From assembly GCA_019749855.1 (NCBI GenBank), contig JAIEPI010000146.1, positions 1 to 18,778 on the forward strand: a DNA stretch of 18,778 nucleotides, written 5' to 3'. Positions within the stretch are counted from its first letter, which is position 1, and every line of letters begins with the position of its first letter. Both the position numbers and the translations under genes were made by a program. The notes below the pieces were generated by a model that worked only from the letters and a program-made list of their open reading frames with translations, was not told where the DNA came from and searched no databases. The stretch is from Rickettsiales bacterium. GTDB taxonomy: Bacteria > Pseudomonadota > Alphaproteobacteria > Rickettsiales > UBA998. Shown piece after piece: positions 5,901 through 12,828 of this stretch.

Positions 5901-7579
5901 TCGATTGCTGGTTTGAGTCCGGCTCCATGCCCTACGCGCAGCTGCATTACCCGTTCGAGAACCGCGAGAAGTTCGAGGCGAATTTCCCCGCTGATTTCAT
6001 CACCGAATACATCGCGCAGACGCGCGGCTGGTTCAACACGCTCATCATGCTGAGCACGGCCATTTTCGACCGCGAGCCGTTTGAGAACGTGATCTGCCAC
6101 GGCGTCGTCATCGACGAGGAAACGGGGCTGAAATATTCCAAACGCCTCAAGAATTACAAAGACCCGATGGAGGTGATCGAGCAGTTTGGCGCTGACGCGC
6201 TACGCTGGCTGATGGTGGCCTCACCCGTGATGCGTGGGCAGGATTTGGGCGTCGATCCCGACGGCAAATTCATCCGCGACGTGGTGCGCCTCTACATCAA
6301 ACCGATCTGGAACGCCTATCACTTCTTCTGTTTGTACGCGAATGCCGACAAGGTAAAGGCCGAGTTCGCTACCCTCAGCGATAACGCAATGGATCGCTAT
6401 ATTCTGGCGAAATGCCGTGAGATGCTGAAGACAGTACGTGACGCCTTGGATGCGTATGACACGCCCACCGCGTGCAGCGCCATCGCACAATTCTCGGAGG
6501 TGCTGAATAACTGGTACATCCGCCGTAACCGCGCCCGCTTCTGGAAGGGCGAGGTGGATGCCGACAAGATGTCCGCCTACCACACGCTCTACACCGTGCT
6601 GCATTGCGTCGCCCGCGCGGCGGCCCCGCTGCTGCCATTCACGATGGAAGCGATGTTCGCGGGGCTGGTGGGACAACCTCTCCCTTTGGGAGAGGTCGAA
6701 ACGCCACGCGTTTCGGGTGAGGGCTTCCCTCATACTGACAGTAGCCCTCACCCAACCCTCTCCCAGAGGCAGAGGGCTTTACGCAGCGTTCATCTGCAGA
6801 ATTTCCCGCAGGAACTGGAGGCCGCTGACCTGCGTGCTGATGGCGTGTTGCACGACATGGACCGCGTGCGCGATATCTGCAATGCCGCGCATGGCATCCG
6901 CAACGCAGAGAATATCCGCACGCGCCAGCCGCTCGCCACGCTGACGGTGTATCAGCCGCGCTTGAAGGCCAACCATGATTATTATCGCAGCCTGATTGCC
7001 GACGAGGTGAATGTGAAAGAAGTCGTGTTTTCAGAGGAACTGGAAGCAGTCGCCAGCTTCAAGCTGAAGATTCATTTCCCCGTCGCCGGCAAGCGCTTAG
7101 GTGCGAAAATGAAGGACGTGGGCGCGGCGGCGAAATCCGGTCAGTGGAGCCGTGATGCATCCGGCGTGATTGTGGTCGGCGGCGAGGCGTTGGAGGCGGG
7201 CGAGTACGACTTGCATCTGGAAGCCAAAGACGCCAAGGGTTCACAACCTCTTTCAGCGCAGGACGGGCTGGTGCGCCTCGACCTCACTCTCACCCCCAAG
7301 CTTGAAGCCGAGGGCATCGCGCGTGATGTGGTGCGGATGATTCAGGAAGCCCGCAAGAATGCGCAGTTTGACATCACCGACCGCATCACGCTCACCATTC
7401 AGGCAGGGGCGGGGGTGGCGACAGCGATTGCCTCGCATCAAGCCTATATATCAGAGCAGACGCTTGCCAATGCGGTCGTATTGGGCGTTAGCCAGCAGGC
7501 GGATTTCACGTCTGAGCATGAACTGGATGGTGAGCGTGTCGTATTGTCACTCTCCCGTGCTGTCTCTCATGCGGCGTAG
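2906..7579 (+). CDS. ileS: Isoleucyl-tRNA synthetase, type 2, with three in-frame repeat/domain insertions
   Basis: Charges tRNA-Ile with isoleucine in the cytoplasm. The ORF has 1557 codons; removing the three insertions leaves about 1118, normal for type 2 (eukaryote-like) IleRS. Native parts: HIGH motif as HYGH (67-70), editing-domain WTTTPWT (244-250), HMAPGFGE later in the editing domain, KMSKS as KYSKR (1076-1080) in the context RLKNY that marks type 2, then the anticodon-binding region and C-terminal domain. Insertions: residues about 272-425 (repeat plus DUF559), 566-813 (repeat plus GNAT plus repeat) and 1257-1293 (repeat only). All keep the frame and none disturbs a signature motif. 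Start is ATG 2906 or ATG 2915; neither has a good ribosome site, fitting a near-leaderless transcript. gpsA follows after 96 bp. Function as a synthetase is inferred from the intact motifs; whether the insertions are spliced, cleaved or tolerated is unknown. Confidence 0.93.
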   Translation: MDLMNKPQYPALASNVDFAALEREVLEYWKKEGVFQASVENRPREKEGKTNAYVFYDGPPFANGLPHYGHLLTGYVKDLVARYQTMRGKRVERRFGWDCHGLPAEMQAEKELGISGRQKIMEYGIGKFNEYCRTSVMRYTQEWQQYVDRQGRWVDFENDYKTMDKDYMESVLWAFKQLYEKGYIYEAYRVLPYSWGAETPLSNFETRLDNATRERVDKAVTVAFELNERPEGAPEAEKYFVLAWTTTPWTLPSNLALAVHRGMVYSCVIQESLAGVHEHRSPLAGEPTSAPARVGGGKSVFATEKAQAMRKEPTEAEKALWNKLRKEELGYKFRRQQPIGKYVVDFYQPETRLVIEADGGQHLDNSKDQERTAWLESQGLHVLRFWNNEVLENIEGVMAKVTETLAALSPLQNRDAVLAPPQGGSKVCFILQLGAVEKYQKEFGAESISDFQDLLNADKESYEQIIASAIRDIKNGHIFKGEKLIDLTYKPLFPYFADHPNAFRILDGSEFIEEGSGTGIVHMAPGFGEVDQKCCESDERPIKLVVPVDGAGKYTDEIFDIPFPASASPHPNPLPEGEGIRGEAQPLAGEREKPSPSGRGETLVRVSGEGILLATERLYLRPFTEADYPLYQSLQSDPKVAATTSDGLLPEEKIRAEFERFLADQARQGFTNWALFRTEDNAFIGRAGFDARDYLQFNESSQPAVELRYALLSEFWGQGYATEISIALLDWATLNLPERLFIACCNPTYPDAVKLLKKLGFTSHHNVTYKNQQVLHHTQTVKEWCAHRNSLDCRVAGAPRNDVIASAAKQSMRTLRLRGLNVIADVRKDEGEPYTDAQLQKYGLANLRITQWLKERGQLIKQDDYAHNYPHCWRTDTPLIYRAMPSWYVKVTEFKHRAVELNRKINWVPGHVRDGAMGHMLETAPDWSISRNRFWGCPIPIWKSDNPNNKQLYVFGSIAELQDFFKCDVKDLHRPYIDELTAPDPTDSNYTLRRVEDVLDCWFESGSMPYAQLHYPFENREKFEANFPADFITEYIAQTRGWFNTLIMLSTAIFDREPFENVICHGVVIDEETGLKYSKRLKNYKDPMEVIEQFGADALRWLMVASPVMRGQDLGVDPDGKFIRDVVRLYIKPIWNAYHFFCLYANADKVKAEFATLSDNAMDRYILAKCREMLKTVRDALDAYDTPTACSAIAQFSEVLNNWYIRRNRARFWKGEVDADKMSAYHTLYTVLHCVARAAAPLLPFTMEAMFAGLVGQPLPLGEVETPRVSGEGFPHTDSSPHPTLSQRQRALRSVHLQNFPQELEAADLRADGVLHDMDRVRDICNAAHGIRNAENIRTRQPLATLTVYQPRLKANHDYYRSLIADEVNVKEVVFSEELEAVASFKLKIHFPVAGKRLGAKMKDVGAAAKSGQWSRDASGVIVVGGEALEAGEYDLHLEAKDAKGSQPLSAQDGLVRLDLTLTPKLEAEGIARDVVRMIQEARKNAQFDITDRITLTIQAGAGVATAIASHQAYISEQTLANAVVLGVSQQADFTSEHELDGERVVLSLSRAVSHAA
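3744..3764. repeat. Left 21-base hairpin of insertion 1
   Basis: Perfect 8-base stem GCTCCCCC/GGGGGAGC with loop CTAGC. The right end of the insertion (4160-4180) has the same stem and loop length with a different loop. Confidence 0.85.
3764..3789. repeat. Second left-side hairpin of insertion 1
   Basis: Inverted arms CCGAC and GTCGG enclose an inner CGCG/CGCG stem. It directly follows the first hairpin and precedes the DUF559 coding part; it is translated into Pro/Ala/Arg/Gly-rich sequence (TSAPARVGGG). Confidence 0.7.
4138..4160. repeat. Perfect 10-base-stem hairpin at the right side of insertion 1
   Basis: CCAAAACCGC, loop GAT, GCGGTTTTGG. It lies just after the DUF559 coding part and touches the terminal hairpin. 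The stem is perfect although the sequence is translated, so the DNA or RNA structure rather than the peptide appears to be conserved. Confidence 0.85.
4160..4180. repeat. Right 21-base hairpin of insertion 1
   Basis: Stem GCTCCCCC/GGGGGAGC, loop GCAGG, matching the stem at 3744-3764. Native IleRS coding resumes immediately after it (KVCFILQLG). Confidence 0.85.
4607..4735. repeat. REP-like inverted repeat pair (family A) before the GNAT domain
   Basis: The outer ends GCCCTCACC and GGTGAGGGC are inverted. The right arm holds two perfect hairpins: CCTCTCCC/GGGAGAGG (4686-4704) and CGAAACGC/GCGTTTCG (4705-4726). Its last 19 bases (4717-4735) are identical to 6706-6724 in insertion 3. Confidence 0.8.
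5277..5339. repeat. 63-base palindromic repeat (family B) after the GNAT domain
   Basis: Perfect terminal arms TGGATTGC/GCAATCCA and a perfect inner palindrome CTCGCAATGA, TG, TCATTGCGAG (5301-5322). The form is typical of dispersed palindromic repeats in alphaproteobacteria. It is translated in frame within ileS (VIASAAKQS). Confidence 0.85.
6674..6784 (+). repeat. Insertion 3 in ileS: family A repeat only, 37 codons
   Basis: 111 bases between native MFAGLVG and SVHLQNFP in the anticodon-binding region. It contains the perfect hairpins CCTCTCCC/GGGAGAGG (6677-6695) and CGAAACGC/GCGTTTCG (6697-6715, loop CAC), then a second arm CCCTCACCC...CCCTCTCCC (6743-6765). The two arms occur in the opposite order to those at 4607-4735. 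No cargo domain. The translated peptide is low-complexity. Confidence 0.82.
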
Positions 7580-7675
7580 TGTGGTGGCCACGCGCCTCAT
7601 GATTGTGCAACAACGCGGCAGATGCAGGGCGGCAATCATTGCACGGAGTTTTGACATCGCGCAGAGTGCCCTCCT

Positions 7676-8740
7676 ATGAGCGAATCAGACGACCAATTTC
7701 TGGCGAACGACACCACGTTCCAGTCATCCAGCCGCACGCGTGTGGGGGTGATTGGCGCGGGCTCATGGGGCACGGCGCTGGCCGTGATCGCCAATCGCGC
7801 TGGCAGCGATGTGACGCTGTGGTCACGCAATGAACAGGTGGTGGAGGTGATCCGCGACAAGCGCATCAATGAGATTTATCTGCCGGATATATTCATTGAT
7901 CCGGCCATTCGAATCACCACGCACCTGCCGCAAGTGTGTGATAATGATCTGATCATTGTCTCCGTCCCCTCGCAATCGTTACGCACATTGTGTATCAATC
8001 TGTCGGATCTTACGGTTCCTGAACTGCCCATCATGATTACGACCAAAGGCATTGAGCGCGGCAGTCTGCTGTTGATGCACGAGGTGGTGAACTCGATTCT
8101 GCCGGCCAATCCACTGGCGGTTCTCTCCGGCCCGAATTTTGCGCGTGAGGCAGCGCTCGCCTTGCCCACCGCCACCGCCATTGCCTGTCATGATAAGGCG
8201 CTGGGCGAGCATTTACGCTTTGCCATCGGCGGCAAATGGTTTCGCCCTTATTTATCCAATGACCTGATTGGCACCGAGATTGGCGGTGCCGTGAAAAACG
8301 TGATTGCACTGGCATGTGGCATTGCGGCAGGCCGTAAATATGGCGAAAATGCGCGTGCCGCTCTCATCACGCGCGGCTTGGCGGAGATGACGCGGCTGGC
8401 CATTGTCAAGGGTGGGCGCGCGGAAACACTCATGGGTCTGGCCGGTATCGGCGATCTGGTGCTCACCTGTTCCAGCATGCAGTCACGCAATTTGTCGCTG
8501 GGTTATGCGCTGGGGCAGGGGCGTGAGCTGCATGAAGTATTGCCAGGAAAAGCCCACGGATTGACCGAAGGCGTGGTGACCGCCGATTCGCTCTATGAGC
8601 TCTCAATGAAGCTGGGCGTCGCCATGCCCTTATGCTCCACCGTGCATCACATACTGAAAGGTCGCCTCAGTATTGATGAGGGAATCGACGGCTTGCTCTC
8701 GCGGCCATTTACCGAAGAATCACCAACCTGCGCAATCTAA
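7676..8740 (+). CDS. gpsA: Glycerol-3-phosphate dehydrogenase [NAD(P)+]
   Basis: Cytoplasmic enzyme reducing dihydroxyacetone phosphate to sn-glycerol 3-phosphate for phospholipid synthesis. Visible: the Rossmann GAGSWG (27-32), TTKG with Lys124, SGPNFARE (151-158), and the catalytic Lys207 in GGAVKNVIALACGIAAG. At 354 residues it is slightly longer than usual because of a roughly 20-residue polar N-terminal extension (MSESDDQ...). The ATG at 7676 has no clear ribosome site. A TTGACA at 7651-7656 with a weak TATGAG 18 bases on would start transcription inside this extension, so the real start could be the GTG at 7741. Otherwise the gene is probably read through from ileS, 96 bp upstream. Confidence 0.92.
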   Translation: MSESDDQFLANDTTFQSSSRTRVGVIGAGSWGTALAVIANRAGSDVTLWSRNEQVVEVIRDKRINEIYLPDIFIDPAIRITTHLPQVCDNDLIIVSVPSQSLRTLCINLSDLTVPELPIMITTKGIERGSLLLMHEVVNSILPANPLAVLSGPNFAREAALALPTATAIACHDKALGEHLRFAIGGKWFRPYLSNDLIGTEIGGAVKNVIALACGIAAGRKYGENARAALITRGLAEMTRLAIVKGGRAETLMGLAGIGDLVLTCSSMQSRNLSLGYALGQGRELHEVLPGKAHGLTEGVVTADSLYELSMKLGVAMPLCSTVHHILKGRLSIDEGIDGLLSRPFTEESPTCAI

Positions 8741-8811
8741 GTGATTGTTATTCATTAAAAGACATGTCGCAATTGTCACAAAAATGTCATCCATTATGCG
8801 GGCAAATGCGC

Positions 8812-8835
8812 TATACTCTAAGCTAGAGAACTAGC
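8812..8835 (+). promoter_or_regulatory. -10-like box followed by a small hairpin before the 8850 gene
   Basis: TATACT at 8812-8817 is a good -10; no matching -35 was found at 16-18 bases. A perfect GCTAG-AGAA-CTAGC hairpin (8822-8835) would lie at the very 5' end of the transcript. Confidence 0.35.
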
Positions 8836-8849
8836 ATCAGGCATGTGCC

Positions 8850-9731
8850 ATGGCCGACTCATACTTTAACGATCCAAGTTTCCGCAAACCGCGTGTCGCT
8901 GAGCGTATTGGCGGAGCGTTGGCGCGCATCGGGCGTTTCACCGACGGTGTTGTTAGCATTGTTGCGATCCCGCTGAATGGGACACTCTCGCTGTTTTCTT
9001 CAGTCGGAAACTGGTTTGCTTCTATTGTCGGCATGGGTGGAAACTCCTCAGGCCTGCTCACCAGCTTTGAGATTGGCGCTGGCGGGTTGGCTGGCATCAC
9101 GGCGGCAGGATCGGGCATTAAGGCGCTGGATGCGGTGGCGCATGGGGAAGGCAAACGGGCACTCAGTTACACCATTCGCGGGGCTACGGAAGCCGGTGTC
9201 GTCATGATTAATGGCTTAACCATGGGACTCGGGGAAATCGCATCGCTGGTGACCACGGGTAAATTTCTCAGCACCAATGCCGGTGATCTGGCTCAGAGCA
9301 CAACGGATCATTTACTGGGGCTGGACCGTCCGGCGCGCGCGGCCGCACTGCCTTTGACCGCTTCGCCCGCCTCTATCAGTATGGCCATGCCAGCGCCGAT
9401 GATGAACTATGCCATGCCGATGCAGCAGCAGATTTTTACGCCAACGGCGATGGCCCCCACCATGATGGCTCAGCCTGTCATGATGCCACAGCCTACCATG
9501 ATGCCGCCTGTTGCGGCACCTGTGATGGCGGCGCCGGTGATGTCTCCGCCAACTTCCCCAGCTCCGGCAGGGCAATGGACAGCATTGGCCGCAACGCAAG
9601 GACATAGCCCACTGGCCCAGCAAACACGTACACTGGCGGTGGAGCCGCGCAATGCGCAGGGCTTTACGCAGGCCGTGGTGCAGCAGCAGGCAGCGGCTGC
9701 CACTCAAACGCCCACCTTAAGCCAGACATAA
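8850..9731 (+). CDS. Hypothetical protein with hydrophobic core and Met/Pro/Ala-rich tail
   Basis: 293 residues, family not recognised. The first 35 residues are polar and basic (PSFRKPRVAERIGG). Residues about 36-160 contain hydrophobic, Gly/Ala-rich stretches (VVSIVAIPL, IGAGGLAGITAAGSGIKAL, AGVVMINGLTMGLGEIASL) that may be membrane-associated helices. From about residue 165 the sequence becomes low-complexity, rich in Met, Pro, Ala and Gln, with repeated MMP/MMQP-type units, and ends in a Gln/Ala/Thr-rich tail. No signal peptide or catalytic motif. The start is ATG 8850 with only a weak AGG upstream. Two further unknown genes follow on the same strand, so it may belong to a small cluster. 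Confidence 0.65.
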   Translation: MADSYFNDPSFRKPRVAERIGGALARIGRFTDGVVSIVAIPLNGTLSLFSSVGNWFASIVGMGGNSSGLLTSFEIGAGGLAGITAAGSGIKALDAVAHGEGKRALSYTIRGATEAGVVMINGLTMGLGEIASLVTTGKFLSTNAGDLAQSTTDHLLGLDRPARAAALPLTASPASISMAMPAPMMNYAMPMQQQIFTPTAMAPTMMAQPVMMPQPTMMPPVAAPVMAAPVMSPPTSPAPAGQWTALAATQGHSPLAQQTRTLAVEPRNAQGFTQAVVQQQAAAATQTPTLSQT

Positions 9732-9823
9732 GCGCATGCAACATTCATCACAATATTGTAAAGATTATGTCATCATCCTGTCACGAATCTGTGGCACTGC
9801 AGGGTGCAACAAAGAGGTATGAC

Positions 9824-10339
9824 ATGAGTCCCCAGAATATGGCTGATTTAGAACTGAAATATCACGACATCACCGAGCTGTTTGAGCTGGCGGATGCACT
9901 CGTTGATACAGCGGAGAGTGAGTTCATCACGAATCCTGATGAGCAGCTGGCGCTCGTGGAGCCGCTGGTGGAAGCGGTGGGTGATGCAGCCGATGTGCTG
10001 ACGGAGGAGTTTCTGACGGTTGCTTCGCAGACCAAGGCAAATAATGCGGTGCGTCGCAGTAAAATCGAAGGCGCGTTGCGTAAGATTTATGTCGCCATTG
10101 ACGCGTACAAACAACAAACGGCGAAATCAAAGCAGGCGCTGATGAATATCGCTGATCCCATCGTGGAGAAAATCAAGCGGCAGGTGGAAGTCATTGTCGC
10201 GATTTTTGTCGATTATGTTGATCTCACGCTCGACCGGATTATGCAAAAAACGCACATCGATGAACTGAAAAAGCGGCAGGAAAAAATCGCCATCATGCTG
10301 CATGCGCTCAGTCAGGAGCGTGGACTGGATCCGGCGTGA
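9824..10339 (+). CDS. Hypothetical helical protein
   Basis: 171 residues from the ATG at 9824, chosen because AAAGAGG lies about 5 bases upstream; an in-frame start at 9767 has none. The sequence is acidic at first (ITELFELADALVDTAESEF) and mainly alpha-helical, with a basic charged end (DELKKRQEKIAIMLHALSQ) that could form a short coiled coil. One hydrophobic stretch, VEVIVAIFVDYVDLTL, is amphipathic rather than a clear membrane segment. No family recognised. Its stop overlaps the GTG start of the next gene, so the two are probably translated together and may act together. Confidence 0.65.
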   Translation: MSPQNMADLELKYHDITELFELADALVDTAESEFITNPDEQLALVEPLVEAVGDAADVLTEEFLTVASQTKANNAVRRSKIEGALRKIYVAIDAYKQQTAKSKQALMNIADPIVEKIKRQVEVIVAIFVDYVDLTLDRIMQKTHIDELKKRQEKIAIMLHALSQERGLDPA

Positions 10340-11214
10340 ATAACACGATTGGGATTGACTCTCTCGTTTCTGAGTTAGGGCTTCCAATCCATCTGACAGA
10401 AAAACTTGCAAAGCACGGTCTTATTTCAGTGGCAGCACTGGTGGATTATGACCGCTCAGCACTGCAAAAAACTATTTTTAAATCAAGGGCACCCCTTGAA
10501 CCACTGATTGGCGTGCTGGAAGCGCATCTCTATGAGCATGGGTTGGTTCTGGGCCAGCCATTGGCTAAGCAGTTACAGTCTCGCAAGGAAATACCTGAGA
10601 ATACAGCGTTTTTGCAGCGCGTCATTTCTTCTGTTTTTACTAAAGGAATAAGCGCTGCCCTCAAGAGAAAAGGTGTTTTAGAAGTTGCGGATCTCAAAAG
10701 TAAAACCTACACAGAACTATTAGTGATCAAGGGGCTGGGGCCAGTCAATGTAGCGCACATCGCACAAACACTAGCCCTTAATGGCATTCGGTTGCGTTCT
10801 ATTTATCTGGCACCTCTACACCCTGAGGCTCAGGTGCAAACGCCGGCCGCAAAACCAGTGAGAAAAAATCCTAACGTTATAGAGAAGCTACCCATTGAAG
10901 AGCCAATGCTCATTGGTGATACATTGCAGTCCACGGGTGCATTATTCATTGCGTCGGATGCTGCACAGGCGATGGCGTTTAAGAAATTTGTTTTGGAAAA
11001 ACTCCAGTCTACAGGCTTGCCCGAGGATTTTTCCAAAGGTGAGGATGATCTACGATTTGCGGTGAAACTGGTGGGTGATTATGAAGGCAAACCGGCCGTG
11101 TATGTGCAGCAGAACCTGCTTAATCAGCTATGGGATGATCAGTATTCGTTAGTGGCCGCCTTTAAAATCAATCAGGATCATATAGCCGCCTCCCCAAAAG
11201 TCACCAAACGATAG
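10336..11214 (+). CDS. Protein with two modules resembling the RNA polymerase alpha C-terminal domain
   Basis: 292 residues, GTG start overlapping the previous stop by 4 bases (AGGAG lies 17 bases upstream, rather far). Residues about 8-75 and 95-155 each follow the pattern of an alpha-CTD/helix-hairpin-helix fold: LTEKLAKHGLISVAALV then VLEAHLYEHGLVLGQPL, and LKRKGVLEVADL, YTELLVIKGLGPVNVAHI, LALNGIRL. In RpoA this fold binds DNA and regulators, so DNA or protein binding is plausible, but that is inference. The C-terminal 110 residues are unfamiliar. No polymerase-assembly domain is present, so it is not RpoA. It uses more AT-rich codons than its neighbours, a possible sign of different origin. 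Confidence 0.65.
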   Translation: MNNTIGIDSLVSELGLPIHLTEKLAKHGLISVAALVDYDRSALQKTIFKSRAPLEPLIGVLEAHLYEHGLVLGQPLAKQLQSRKEIPENTAFLQRVISSVFTKGISAALKRKGVLEVADLKSKTYTELLVIKGLGPVNVAHIAQTLALNGIRLRSIYLAPLHPEAQVQTPAAKPVRKNPNVIEKLPIEEPMLIGDTLQSTGALFIASDAAQAMAFKKFVLEKLQSTGLPEDFSKGEDDLRFAVKLVGDYEGKPAVYVQQNLLNQLWDDQYSLVAAFKINQDHIAASPKVTKR

Positions 11215-11227
11215 ATTTCTAAGTGAT

Positions 11228-11265
11228 AAAAAAAGCCGCCAGAGTTGAGTCTGACGGCTTTTTTT
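11228..11265. terminator. Bidirectional intrinsic terminator
   Basis: A7-GCCGCCAGA, loop GTTGAG, TCTGACGGC-T7. The stem has one mismatch and a run of seven T on each strand's 3' side, so it can end transcription of both the upstream plus-strand gene and the convergent glnA. Confidence 0.92.
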
Positions 11266-11300
11266 GTTTCAATATCGGCTTTCGCTACAACAGCAGCGTA

Positions 11301-12707
11301 TCACACCGAGTAGTACATTTTGAACTCAACAGGATGCGGCGTGTGTTCGTAGCGATGTACTTCTTCCATTTTCAGATCAATGTAGGCATCAATTTGGTCA
11401 TCGGAGAAAACGTCGCCTTTTTTCAAGAAGGCGCGTCCTGCATCGAGTGATTCGAGCGACGCTCGCAATGACCCGTTGACGGTTGGCACATCTTTCAATT
11501 CTTCGGGCGGCAAGTCATAGAGGTTTTTATCCATGGCGTCGCCCGGGTGAATTTTATTCTCAATGCCGTCCAGACCGGCCATCAGCAGCGCAGCAAAGGC
11601 GTAATACGGATTGGCGGAGGGGTCAGGGAAGCGCGTCTCGATGCGCTTGGCTTTGGGGCTGGAGACGTAAGGGATACGGATTGAGGCCGAACGGTTGCGT
11701 GACGAGTAGGCCAATAGTACCGGCGCTTCAAAGCCCGGAATCAAGCGCTTGTAGCTGTTGGTGCTTGGGTTGGTGAAGGCGTTGAGCACTTTGGCATGTT
11801 TAATGATGCCGCCAATGTAATACAGGCAGGTGTCGGAGAGATCAGCGTAACCATTGCCAGCGAAAAGCGGCTTGCCATCGCGCCATATGGACTGATGCAC
11901 ATGCATGCCGGAGCCATTGTCACCGGAGACGGGTTTCGGCATGAAGGTCGCCGTTTTACCATAAGAATGGGCAACGTTATGCACCACATATTTATATTTC
12001 TGAACGTTATCGGCGGTTTGCGTGAGGGTCGAGAATTCAAAACCCATTTCATGCTGCGCCGGTGCCACCTCGTGATGGTGCAGCTGAGGAATCAGGCCCA
12101 CCGACTTCAGCATGGTGATCATTTCGCCGCGAATGTCATTGCCTGAATCCACCGGCTGCACGGGGAAATAGCCACCTTTGACGGGAGGGCGATGCCCCAT
12201 ATTGCCCACTTCATACATAGTGCCGGTATTGTGCGGTGATTCCAGTGAGTCCAATTGATAGAAGGCGGACATCATGCCGGTATCAAAGCGCACATCATCA
12301 AAGATGAAAAACTCCAGCTCAGGGCCAAAAAATGCTTTATCACCAATGCCGCTGAAGCCAAGATACGCCTCGGCGCGTTTGGCGGTGGAGCGCGGGTCAC
12401 GACCGTAAGGCTGACCGGAGGATGGCTCGATGATGTCGCAGAACATGATGAGGGTGGGCTGCGACGTAAAGGGATCAAGGAAAGCGCTGGTGGTGTCGGG
12501 CATCAAAATCATGTCGGATTCGTTGATCGACTTCCAGCCCGCAATCGAGGAGCCATCAAACATGATGCCGTCTTCAAAATGCTCTTCGGTGAGATATTCA
12601 GCGAAATAGGTGGTGTGTTGCCACTTGCCGCGGGGATCGGTGAAACGGAAATCAACGAATTGCACGCCGTGCTCTTTGATCGTTGCAAATATCGATGCGA
12701 CCGTCAT
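11301..12707 (-). CDS. glnA: Glutamine synthetase type I
   Basis: Makes glutamine from glutamate, ammonia and ATP; the main route of ammonia assimilation, acting as a cytoplasmic dodecamer. The 468-residue length is standard for GSI-beta. Motifs: FDGSSIAGW (50-58), metal-ligand region GPELEFFIF (from 128), the ATP/glutamate region GDNGSGMHVHQS (262-273) and NLYDLPPEE with Tyr397, the residue that GlnE adenylylates in enterics at the same number. Activity is therefore probably controlled by adenylylation through PII. ATG start with GGAAGG just upstream. glnB lies 121 bp upstream on the same strand, the usual alphaproteobacterial order. The gene ends in a terminator shared with the convergent gene. 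Confidence 0.97.
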   Translation of the reverse strand: MTVASIFATIKEHGVQFVDFRFTDPRGKWQHTTYFAEYLTEEHFEDGIMFDGSSIAGWKSINESDMILMPDTTSAFLDPFTSQPTLIMFCDIIEPSSGQPYGRDPRSTAKRAEAYLGFSGIGDKAFFGPELEFFIFDDVRFDTGMMSAFYQLDSLESPHNTGTMYEVGNMGHRPPVKGGYFPVQPVDSGNDIRGEMITMLKSVGLIPQLHHHEVAPAQHEMGFEFSTLTQTADNVQKYKYVVHNVAHSYGKTATFMPKPVSGDNGSGMHVHQSIWRDGKPLFAGNGYADLSDTCLYYIGGIIKHAKVLNAFTNPSTNSYKRLIPGFEAPVLLAYSSRNRSASIRIPYVSSPKAKRIETRFPDPSANPYYAFAALLMAGLDGIENKIHPGDAMDKNLYDLPPEELKDVPTVNGSLRASLESLDAGRAFLKKGDVFSDDQIDAYIDLKMEEVHRYEHTPHPVEFKMYYSV

Positions 12708-12742
12708 GGGGACCTTCCAGCTGAAAGAATAATAATGCCATG

Positions 12743-12770
12743 CTTATAGCAAAGCCGCGGCGACATGCAA
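12743..12770 (-). promoter_or_regulatory. Possible glnA promoter in the glnB-glnA gap
   Basis: On the minus strand TTGCAT (12765-12770) and TATAAG (12743-12748) are 16 bases apart. The -10 matches 5 of 6 and the -35 only 3 of 6. It would give glnA its own transcript besides read-through from glnB. Confidence 0.4.
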
Positions 12771-12828
12771 TATGGAAATGGCAGCAATGTTGTGTGGTCA
12801 GGGCAGTCGCACCTCAGCCGCGCAAGCG

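Noticed and set aside
5420..6751. Long minus-strand reading frames opposite ileS (226 and 176 codons)
   Set aside because: They lie antisense to well conserved IleRS motifs, show no recognisable domain, and are expected in GC-rich coding DNA.
3744..6784. CRISPR array or transposon ends in the ileS repeats
   Set aside because: The repeats are not regularly spaced, come from different families, and no transposase is encoded; they fit dispersed palindromic elements.
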